Source of the DNA: JAPHTQ01 sp046484535
GTDB lineage: Bacteria > Pseudomonadota > Gammaproteobacteria > Thiohalomonadales > Thiohalomonadaceae
Length of the DNA stretch: 21,598 nt
Assembly (NCBI GenBank): GCA_046484535.1
Contig: JAWOIT010000103.1
Location: 1 to 21,598, forward strand
Reading direction: 5' to 3'
A program made the translations under genes and the position numbers. This document shows, piece after piece, positions 14,928-21,598 of this stretch; position 1 is the stretch's first letter; each line of letters begins with the position of its first letter. The notes under the pieces were generated by a model, which had not been told where the DNA came from, did no database searches, and was given only the letters and a program-made list of their open reading frames with translations.

Positions 14928-15937
14928 GCGTCGACCTGCGCACCCACTATCTCGGCCTGGAACTGAAGAACCCGCTCGTCCCCTCCGCCTCCCCGCTCAG
15001 CCGCGGCATGGACACTGCCCGTGCGCTGGAGGATGCCGGTGCTTCCGCCCTGGTGATGTACTCCCTGTTCGAGGAAGAACTCAACGAACAGATGCATCAG
15101 GCGGCCTTTCTCGAGCATCAGGAGGTCGGCTACAGCGAGGCGGATAGCTTTTTACCGGTGCAGGCCGAACCGGGCAACGGCCTGGACGATTATCTGGAGC
15201 AGTTGCAGCGCCTCAAGCAGGCCCTGTCGATCCCGGTGATCGCCAGCCTCAACGGCGTCTCCCTCGATGGCTGGGTGGAAAACGGCAAGCTGCTGGCCGA
15301 GGCCGGTGCGGATGCGCTGGAGCTCAACGCCTATTATGTCGCCGCCGATCCGACCGCCAGCGCAAGCGAGATTGAAGAGCGTTACATCACCCTTTTGTCG
15401 GAACTGCGCAAAGCGGTATCGATCCCCATCACCGTCAAGCTCTCCCCCTTCTTCAGTGCACTCGGCCATTTCGTCACCCGGCTGGAAGCCGCAGGCGCCA
15501 ACGGCATCTCCCTGTTCAACCGCTTCTACCAGCCCGACATCGACATCGACAGCCTGCGCGTCAGTCCCACTCTTCACCTTTCAAACCCCGGCGACAACCT
15601 GCCGGCGATGCGCTGGCTTGGCCTGTTGCATGGACGGGTCGATCTCTCCATGGCCGCCACCGGCGGCATCCACAGCGCTGAGGATGCCGTTAAAATGCTG
15701 CTCGCAGGCGCCGACATCACCCACCTCTGCAGCGCCCTGCTGTTGCACGGCCCGAAGAAATTGCAGGAGATCCTCAACGGTATCGATGCATGGCTGGAAG
15801 AGAGCCCCTACGACTCGCTGGAAGAGATCAAAGGTGTGCTCTCACAACATCACACCAAGGACCCTGCCGATTATGAACGGGCCAGTTATGTTCGGATGCT
15901 GGATAGCTACAAGATCAATCCGGCGGCGTGGGATTGA
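14924..15937 (+). CDS. Dihydroorotate dehydrogenase-like flavoprotein
   Basis: A 337-residue TIM-barrel FMN protein of the class I dihydroorotate dehydrogenase superfamily. It starts DLRTHYLGLELKNPLVPSASPLS, with VIASLNGVSLDGWVE, ADALELNAYYVAAD, ITVKLSPFF (barrel lysine), GISLFNRFY and MAATGGIHSAEDAVKMLLAGAD (FMN phosphate site) in order. True pyrimidine enzymes have a fixed NxSxPN-type pattern and a catalytic Cys or Ser loop that I do not see clearly, so a role in pyrimidine synthesis is doubtful. ATGA overlap with nifJ and GGGGAGG upstream imply strict co-translation. Genes of this kind are often found behind nifJ-type genes in bacteria, suggesting electron transfer linked to that enzyme; its substrate is not known. 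Confidence 0.88.
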   Translation: MSVDLRTHYLGLELKNPLVPSASPLSRGMDTARALEDAGASALVMYSLFEEELNEQMHQAAFLEHQEVGYSEADSFLPVQAEPGNGLDDYLEQLQRLKQALSIPVIASLNGVSLDGWVENGKLLAEAGADALELNAYYVAADPTASASEIEERYITLLSELRKAVSIPITVKLSPFFSALGHFVTRLEAAGANGISLFNRFYQPDIDIDSLRVSPTLHLSNPGDNLPAMRWLGLLHGRVDLSMAATGGIHSAEDAVKMLLAGADITHLCSALLLHGPKKLQEILNGIDAWLEESPYDSLEEIKGVLSQHHTKDPADYERASYVRMLDSYKINPAAWD

Positions 15938-16203
15938 ATACAGTTCACCGCAAATTCACCTTCCTCAAAGCGGTAAAAGCCTCAATAATTCAAGTACACA
16001 AAAAATAATAAATTATCAATAACCTCCTTCTGCTCACGGGATAGATGCAATTGATACACCGAAGTGAGTACTCTTGTAATGTCTTACTGCAGAGCCATCT
16101 CATGCCTGTACAAGTTCAGGGATTGAATCGACAACGCCGTCCCTGCCGTGGAATAATAAATTCAAGCCCACAGCAGATGCGATACAGGTGAGGGAAAACC
16201 ACC
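15938..16203. other. Intergenic gap without recognised features
   Basis: A 266-bp A+T-richer gap between the nifJ operon and the rhomboid gene. The short open frames here continue from a shadow frame and are not credible. I see no clear terminator, repeat or promoter, although the run CAAAAAATAATAAATTATC (about 15998-16018) is the most A+T-rich part. Confidence 0.6.
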
Positions 16204-17634
16204 GTGTTACTGATACCCATTCATAGAAAAATCGATTGGTCGAACCCACCGGTTTTTACGTTTCTACTGATTTTGACAAACATCCTGATTTTCTCCCTTT
16301 TTCAGCTGGATGACGGGCAGGAAGTGGATGAGGCTATTGCCTATTATGAGAAATCCGGTTTAGCTGAAATCGAGCTGGATGCTGCGATAAATTATGCCGA
16401 ACGCGCGAATGACCAAGAGCTTAGCCGGCACCTGCAACAAGTCTCACCTCGGGATTTCCCTTACTGGGTTTTCCTGCTGCAAACGAATACAGAATTTATG
16501 CGAGCACTGCAGCGCGGAGAGATAATAGCTCCGGATGCAGAGGTGTATGAAGAGTGGCTGAGAAAGCGTGAAAATTTCACGCGACTCTATGAATCGATCA
16601 CCTATGTAAGTTATGGCCTGCGAACGGCCGAACCCTCTATCCTCACCCTATTCAGTCATATGTTTCTGCATGCCGGATTCTGGCACCTGTTCGGCAACAT
16701 GCTCTTTCTGTTTGCCGTCGGCTTTCTGGTGGAAGAGACCATGGATCGAAAGAGCTATCTAATAAGCTACCTACTAACCGGACTCGGTTCTGCCGGATTC
16801 GATATTCTCTTTCGTGGGGACTCACTGCTACCCGGCATCGGTGCCTCGGGGGCAATTTCCGGACTGATGGGGATATATGCCGTACTCTATGGCATGAAAC
16901 GGATACGTTTTTTCTATTATATTGGAGTGTATTTCGACTATATAAGCCTGCCGGCGATCCTGTTGCTCCCTCTTTGGATCGGCAATGAGTTAGTGCAAAT
17001 GCAGCTCTATCCGGAAAGTAATGTAAACTTTCTTGCTCATCTTGGGGGGCTGTGCAGCGGGGCACTGATCGCCATTATTATCAGAAAGAAACTACCTAGT
17101 TTCAGCCTTTCTCATATGGAGGAGGAAGAGAAACAAACCCGTTCCGAAAAGGAACTGGAGCGGGTGCGTGAGCTCATGGCCGAAATGCGACCGGATAGAG
17201 CCCTGCCTATCTTGCGACGGTTGCATCAGGAACTGCCGGAAAATCGCGAGATACTGACTCGATACTATGAATGCTGTCGCGTAAAACCGGCAAATGACGA
17301 ATACCATGGACTGGCGCACGAAATCTTCTTGCTTACTGATAACGATACAGCGACGGATCTCCTGATTCTGGAAACCTTTAACGAATACCTGAAACTGGCA
17401 CGCCCGTCAGTCCGTATGACACCCCGGGTGGTCTGCCAGTTGGCCAGGCGGTTTATCCGACAAAAGGCCATGGGAGAGTCCGAGCGGCTGGTACGCATTA
17501 TTCTGGAAAAGAATCTACAGTGCCCTAAGAGCAGGTATCTGTTGCAGAGCTTTATCCAGCTATTGGAGGAACAGGGACGTACGGAAGAGAGACAACACTA
17601 TTTGAAGCAGCTTAACATGTACGTTAGGGCCTAA
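16204..17634 (+). CDS. Rhomboid-family intramembrane serine protease with helical C-terminal tail
   Basis: It should cleave membrane-spanning segments of other proteins within the inner membrane. The product is 476 residues from GTG 16204 after GAGGGA. The first membrane span (about 17-34) is followed by an unusual ~110-residue charged insert (36-145). The rhomboid core then reads HAGFWHLFGNM (156-166, with H161 and N165), nucleophile S215 in GIGASGAISG, and H279 in NFLAHLGGLCSG, so the Ser-His dyad is intact. A basic/acidic linker (EEEEKQTRSEKE) leads to a ~170-residue cytoplasmic region of paired helices (about 310-476), TPR-like. The tail may bind substrates or partners. The end is 7 bp from the end of the convergent membrane-TPR gene. 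Confidence 0.9.
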   Translation: MLLIPIHRKIDWSNPPVFTFLLILTNILIFSLFQLDDGQEVDEAIAYYEKSGLAEIELDAAINYAERANDQELSRHLQQVSPRDFPYWVFLLQTNTEFMRALQRGEIIAPDAEVYEEWLRKRENFTRLYESITYVSYGLRTAEPSILTLFSHMFLHAGFWHLFGNMLFLFAVGFLVEETMDRKSYLISYLLTGLGSAGFDILFRGDSLLPGIGASGAISGLMGIYAVLYGMKRIRFFYYIGVYFDYISLPAILLLPLWIGNELVQMQLYPESNVNFLAHLGGLCSGALIAIIIRKKLPSFSLSHMEEEEKQTRSEKELERVRELMAEMRPDRALPILRRLHQELPENREILTRYYECCRVKPANDEYHGLAHEIFLLTDNDTATDLLILETFNEYLKLARPSVRMTPRVVCQLARRFIRQKAMGESERLVRIILEKNLQCPKSRYLLQSFIQLLEEQGRTEERQHYLKQLNMYVRA

Positions 17635-17641
17635 CCGCTAG

Positions 17642-18880
17642 TCACACCCTTTCTAACTTTGTCAACAGTCCCATGTATTGCTTGATCTGCGGTGTTAGCG
17701 CCGTATCGGGAAAACCCTTTAGCAGAAAGGCGAGGATATTCCTGGCCAGATCATCACGCTGCAAATCTTCACTCAATAGCTTAGCCAACTCCAGGTAAAG
17801 CTCTGGGGTATGCGGATCGTTGGGGAAGCGCTTGTGAAATCCCTGGCCAAGCAAGACTGCCTGTTTGCTCTTACCACGATGTCGCAGCACCTTCATTACC
17901 GGTAAGTAATCTCCAGGGGAACCGGGTACAAACGGTGCCCCCCGTTCATGACTATCCAGATAGACAGACGCGGCATCATCAAGGCGGCCCTTTGCCACAA
18001 GCAGACTGAAGTAGTGAGGTACATAATCCTTGAGGCGTTCGTCCTGACCGTTACTTAACAGAAAGACATACACCTTGCGCCGCAGTTCGACGTCTTCAGG
18101 GTGTGCCTTGATTAGTGAAGAGTACTCAGCCAGCGCCGCATCAATTTTTCCCTCTTCGATGAAGCGCTCAAGCAATGGGGTACTATGCTCGGAGCGCGAC
18201 TCAGGTTCGTCATCCTGTGTGCCAAAAGTCTCGAAACCCAACTCATCACGGTATTGCAAAACCACATAGCCCATCAGGTGGAAAATAACGACCATAAAGT
18301 AGGTCTCTACAGCCATCTCAAACGGATACATGTACTGGCCAGGTATACGGGAACCGATAATTGCGCCAAATTCCCACTGCACGAATTCGAACAATATTAG
18401 AAAGAGGAACATAATCATGTAGGGCCATCCGATGCGCTTGGCGATGCTAAACCAGTAGAAAGGATTGAGAGCTGGGCCCATATCTTCAGTGATGACCAGG
18501 GAGATAATAAGCGCAGGAAGAAACAGAAAGGCAGCCACTATTAAGGGTAGCACCAGAACCCAGGGGACAACATCGAGCAGATATGCGAAAACATGGAAAT
18601 AGCACAGATAGACCACTAAAAGCTTAAAAGTCAGTTCCAGGTTTTCATTAATCACCTCCGGACTCAGCCTGGGCGGCGTCAGTTCTCCGTCAACGGTATG
18701 CTGTAGTGCCTCAGAGGCATATTTGATAATCACCGCATAGAAGACGAAACCAATCAGCGGCCAAATAAGAAAATAGCTGACAACGAACAGTACCCCGGCA
18801 AGGATTAACGGGTATGGATGGAGTCCATAGAGAAAGAACTTTGGGATTCTGTGCCAGAAGGGAGTGATTTCTGTTGCCAC
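17642..18880 (-). CDS. Multi-span membrane protein with C-terminal TPR-like tail (DUF4013-like)
   Basis: The product is 412 residues if GTG 18880 is the start. That choice rests on an AAGGA 10 bases before it, whereas the longer frame from TTG 18919 has no ribosome site. Four or more hydrophobic stretches occupy about 22-220 (for example ILAGVLFVVSYFLIWPLIGFVFYAVI, VPWVLVLPLIVAAFLFLPALIISLVI, MIMFLFLILFEFV and FMVVIFHLMGYVVL), in a layout like DUF4013 proteins. The rest is helical repeats with TPR-type spacing (LLERFIEEGKIDAALAEYSSLIKAHPEDVELRRKVYVFLL...). The function is unknown. It shares a membrane-core plus helical-tail design with the convergent rhomboid gene, which may hint at a common process. 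Confidence 0.75.
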   Translation of the reverse strand: MATEITPFWHRIPKFFLYGLHPYPLILAGVLFVVSYFLIWPLIGFVFYAVIIKYASEALQHTVDGELTPPRLSPEVINENLELTFKLLVVYLCYFHVFAYLLDVVPWVLVLPLIVAAFLFLPALIISLVITEDMGPALNPFYWFSIAKRIGWPYMIMFLFLILFEFVQWEFGAIIGSRIPGQYMYPFEMAVETYFMVVIFHLMGYVVLQYRDELGFETFGTQDDEPESRSEHSTPLLERFIEEGKIDAALAEYSSLIKAHPEDVELRRKVYVFLLSNGQDERLKDYVPHYFSLLVAKGRLDDAASVYLDSHERGAPFVPGSPGDYLPVMKVLRHRGKSKQAVLLGQGFHKRFPNDPHTPELYLELAKLLSEDLQRDDLARNILAFLLKGFPDTALTPQIKQYMGLLTKLERV

Positions 18881-18999
18881 AATAGAAACGTCCTTGTCAG
18901 AGACAATTATTATAATCAAGTAAACAAGCAGTTTATATCTCTTACCCTACACCAATCCATTAAATCTAACCAGATAGGCGAATCCAGATACAGCTTTTA

Positions 19000-19425
19000 T
19001 TATTTATCGCTGTTATACGGTGTGTTTTTGATAGTAATGTTGCCGTCCTTAACCTGCCGAAAGATTGTATAAGGTAATACAAACGTATCCAGAACAGCGG
19101 AAAACACAGAGTCAGAAATCACCGCAGGTACACCATATTGAAATTGGCTCGATGGGATTGAAGCCGGCTCCCCATGCAGCATACAGAAATCGTAAGCGAC
19201 ACCACTATACATCCGCGGTATGGTTTCACAATGCGTTCTGTATTCTTTTAGAGTTCGGCTAGTTACAGCATCACCGCGAAAGACTGTATTGACAGTACCG
19301 CACCCCGTGAGCAGGAAAGAAATTACCGCTATGTGGATAAACCTGTTGTAGCCAGTGGCACGGAAATTTCGAGCGCAAAAGGGGACGGAGGAAATACTAT
19401 TTAACCAGCTGGGAAAATTGCTCAT
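19000..19425 (-). CDS. YceK-like small outer-membrane lipoprotein
   Basis: The start ATG 19425 has GGAGGG upstream and is preferred to an in-frame start 10 codons earlier; the product is 141 residues. Residues about 28-42 form the hydrophobic core and lipobox (HIAVISFLLTGC, lipidated C42), followed by GTVNTVFRGD. The end has SDSVFSAVLDTFVLPYTIFRQ, the DTFxLPxT pattern of the YceK/YidQ family (DUF1375), and YSGVAYDFCMLHG resembles that family's YPGV..D segment. The 27 residues ahead of the signal core are unusually long for a lipoprotein. The family's role is not established. Confidence 0.72.
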   Translation of the reverse strand: MSNFPSWLNSISSVPFCARNFRATGYNRFIHIAVISFLLTGCGTVNTVFRGDAVTSRTLKEYRTHCETIPRMYSGVAYDFCMLHGEPASIPSSQFQYGVPAVISDSVFSAVLDTFVLPYTIFRQVKDGNITIKNTPYNSDK

Positions 19426-19471
19426 TATACAATCCCTCCGTACCCTTTTTCGCAATCATAAATCAAAGACC

Positions 19472-20395
19472 TTACCCCGTTACTTTCGATACCCACTCCT
19501 TCGCCTTATCGGTCATCGCCCCCATTTTTTCTTGTGCCGACTCGCTTCTGAATTCATCGATAAAGTCAGGTCTTTTTTCCAGGATTTCAGTGACCGCTTT
19601 TAACTCGTGCTGATACGGGGCTGGCAGGATCTGACTGGCCGCCAACCAGCGTAGTGTCGCGGTCATGCGAAGTTCCGGCTCCTGGATATTGGAGTGGTCA
19701 ATCGCCGTCAGGCGCAATTCCAGCTCCCGGGCAAAACGTCCCAGGTCTCCCAGGCGCCAGCGGACATACTTCCCTGCACCAACGGGCTGTATTTTCATGT
19801 ACTTTTCCTCGAGGCTAGCAAGCCTTTGCTGGAGAATATCTCGTATCTTCTCATGTAATGCATCTAGGGCGGTATGTGCTTCCTTCGCCCAGTTTTCATA
19901 CTCAGTAAACCGGGCATGTTTCTTTATGACTTCAGTGACCTTACTTGTCTGAGACTGGGCAAGTATTGGTAAGCCGGCCCCAAATACCCAGGCACCGGCG
20001 GGACCAAAAAACATCAGTCCAGCGCCAGTACCAACAATGGCGCCTGTTGCGGCAATCCCGGTACGGACCGTCCCGTCTAGGATCAACTGCTCTGTCGCCT
20101 GCAATTTCGTCAATCGGCCTTCCCACGCACCCTTTGCACTGAGGTATGCGCTTAATGCAAAGGCCATGGCAGGAACGTTTGGACTATTAAGCACATCAGC
20201 TGCCGCTACAGACTGTTCTGTCACCTGAATTACAACCTCGTTGGTCAGCCCATCGATAAAAAACACCTTATCGGCAAACTCATCAGGGATGGAGTGAGCG
20301 AGTTCGGCGTTCGCGATAACCGGAAAATCATATGTTTCAAAGTGCTGTTGTATGCCCTTGAGGCTTTCATGGAACTTAACCTGGTAGGGCTCGTA
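19472..20395 (-). pseudogene. Gene remnant cut at its 5' end by the transposase locus; function unknown
   Basis: An open frame of 264 residues begins at GTG 20266, but that codon has no ribosome site. The same frame stays open 43 codons further up to 20395 with coding-like content (YEPYQVKFHESLKGIQQHFETYDFPVIANAELAHSIPDEF, split here as read) and has no possible start codon. It ends at a TAA formed exactly where the TTAACTGGACACCC repeat begins. This is what an insertion that removed the 5' end would leave. The visible part has a glycine-rich hydrophobic hairpin (TGIAATGAIVGTGAGLMFFGPAG, about 69-91 of the GTG frame), a long charged helical region and EKRPDFIDEFRSE near the end. I do not recognise the family. 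It could still be expressed from the GTG. Confidence 0.6.
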
Positions 20396-20433
20396 TTAAC
20401 TGGACACCCACCCGTATTAACTGGACACCCACC
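20392..20433 (+). repeat. Exact 21-bp tandem duplication at the transposase-locus boundary
   Basis: CGTATTAACTGGACACCCA plus CC is repeated twice without a mismatch (20392-20412 and 20413-20433). It marks the point where the neighbouring reading frame is broken, 70 bp upstream of the transposase start. TTAACTGGACACCCACC-type tracts are, as I recall, common beside this transposase family. No copy is visible downstream of the transposase within the window. Confidence 0.85.
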
Positions 20434-20502
20434 CAAAACTTGCCTGAAGGATAAAGTTCTGTCAATCTTTCAAGTGTTCAGTCGATATCAAGGAGCGATA
20501 TC

Positions 20503-21486
20503 ATGCCAAAGCCAAGGAAAGCTCAGGTCTCTCTGGAAGCCACCCCCTACTATCACTGCGTCTCCCGTTGCGTCCGACGCGCCTTTCTCTGCGGGGAAGA
20601 TGCCCATACCGGGCAAAGCTACGAACACCGTCGCGCCTGGATTGAGGAGAAAATATTTTCTCTCAGCCGGGTCTTTGCGCTGGATATCTGTGCCTATGCC
20701 GTGATGTCCAACCACTACCATGTAGTCCTGTATGTCGATAAGGAACAGGCCGATGGCTGGGACGACAGAGAGGTTATCGAACGCTGGCATGAACTCTTTT
20801 CCGGCACTCCACTCACCCAGCGCTTTCTGGCGGGTGATTCACTCTTGAAGCAAGAGTTGAAGCTGGTAGCAAAACTCGCAGGGCAGTGGCGTGAACGACT
20901 GATGGACATCAGCTGGTACATGCGCTGCCTGAATGAGTCCATCGCCCGCCAGGCCAATGAGGAGGATAACTGCACCGGACGTTTCTGGGAGGGCCGCTTT
21001 AAGTCCCAGGCCCTGCTTGATGAGAAGGCCTTAGCGGCCTGTATGGCCTATGTGGATTTAAATCCAGTGCGGGCCAATATGGCAGAGACGCCTGAAGAAG
21101 CTGACTATACCTCTATCCAGCAACGGATTAACACCGCCATCTCGGAAAATGCCAAAGAGCAGCCTGAAGGGCTACTTCCTTTTGTCGGCAATCCCCGTGA
21201 AGAAATGCCCAAGGGCCTGCCTTTTCGCCTGAAGGATTACCTGGAGCTGGTGGACTGGACCGGACGGGTTATCCGTGACGATAAACGTGGGGCCATTGCC
21301 GGGAACCTTCCTCCAATACTGGAGCGGCTGGATATCGACCCGCGTTACTGGCTCTTTATGGCACAGCATTTTGAGAGTCGATTTAAAGGCCTGGTGGGCT
21401 CGGCCTACAAACTCAAGGCCGCCTGTGAGTCCCTTGGCTATCAGCGAACGCCGAACCTCGCTGCATGCCGTGAATTATTAAGTTGA
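20503..21486 (+). CDS. IS200/REP-associated type (Y1, HUH) transposase
   Basis: A 327-residue DNA-nicking transposase of the COG1943/Y1 group. It opens SLEATPYYHCVSRCVRRAFLCG. The metal-binding HUH motif is HYH (71-73) in CAYAVMSNHYHVVLYV. The probable nucleophile is Y139 in ISWYMRCLNESIA, and GRFWEGRFKSQ...AYVDLNPVRAN is the family signature. AAGGAG sits 7 bases before the ATG. The C-terminal third (about 210-327) is longer than in simple IS200 enzymes. The gene looks intact. No clear right end or flanking duplication is visible, so whether it is a mobile unit or a domesticated gene is open. Confidence 0.88.
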   Translation: MPKPRKAQVSLEATPYYHCVSRCVRRAFLCGEDAHTGQSYEHRRAWIEEKIFSLSRVFALDICAYAVMSNHYHVVLYVDKEQADGWDDREVIERWHELFSGTPLTQRFLAGDSLLKQELKLVAKLAGQWRERLMDISWYMRCLNESIARQANEEDNCTGRFWEGRFKSQALLDEKALAACMAYVDLNPVRANMAETPEEADYTSIQQRINTAISENAKEQPEGLLPFVGNPREEMPKGLPFRLKDYLELVDWTGRVIRDDKRGAIAGNLPPILERLDIDPRYWLFMAQHFESRFKGLVGSAYKLKAACESLGYQRTPNLAACRELLS

Positions 21487-21598
21487 ATCAAACACCCCTC
21501 ACTTTCTTTCACAATCAAGCAAGCCTTGAGGGTTTACTGTGGATAAACCGCTGGTAAAACACTGAACACAAGACTTAAATCAGTCCTAATCAACTAAA
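21487..21598. other. Window edge downstream of the transposase
   Basis: 112 bp with no gene. The missing 5' part of the interrupted gene is not recognisable on the minus strand here, so it lies farther right, was deleted, or was never there. A lone DnaA-box-like TGTGGATAA occurs at 21538-21546. Confidence 0.5.

Noticed and set aside
21538..21546. DnaA box TGTGGATAA as a sign of a replication origin
   Set aside because: A single 9-base match occurs by chance. There is no cluster of boxes and no dnaA, dnaN or rep gene.

Overview
The window looks like chromosome of a nitrogen-fixing gammaproteobacterium. RlmD, RsmJ, CysM, an FbaB-type aldolase and a YceK-like lipoprotein are all close to gammaproteobacterial forms. 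nifH and a NifJ-type pyruvate oxidoreductase point to diazotrophy. The dispersed repeats (TGTAGGG..., CGCAAAGACGCAAAG..., CCACAGAG...) resemble those common in environmental gammaproteobacteria, including sulfur oxidisers. The class call is fairly safe; anything finer is a guess. No tRNA, rRNA, CRISPR or prophage was seen.

Layout. (1) 1-2984 is the edge of a nif region. nifH (minus strand, running off the left end) has a textbook sigma-54 promoter and an upstream NifA-type site. Diverging from it, across about 1 kb filled with repeats, is a two-gene unit: a SIR2-like protein with altered catalytic motifs and a 71-residue four-cysteine protein. This unit has its own sigma-54 type promoter. (2) 3011-6210 is housekeeping: a degenerate receiver-like protein overlapping rlmD, then cysM, then a free-standing HPt protein. 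(3) 6243-8794 holds fbaB and a divergent L,D-transpeptidase, followed by an exact-period 83-bp tandem array. (4) 8845-10904 is a SpmA-SpmB fusion translationally coupled to rsmJ. (5) 11331-15937 is a two-gene operon of nifJ and a dihydroorotate-dehydrogenase-like flavoprotein, joined by an ATGA overlap. (6) 16204-19425 holds a rhomboid protease with a helical-repeat tail, a convergent multi-span membrane protein with a TPR-like tail, and a small lipoprotein. (7) 19472-21598 holds a gene apparently cut at its 5' side by an IS200/REP-type (HUH) transposase locus.

How the parts may work together: NifJ can oxidise pyruvate and reduce flavodoxin or ferredoxin, which feeds electrons to the NifH Fe protein. 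The SIR2-like/four-cysteine pair is the best candidate for something undescribed. Its promoter suggests expression together with nitrogenase, and a NAD-binding fold beside nifH suggests a role in redox or NAD-linked control of nitrogenase. That role is inference only.
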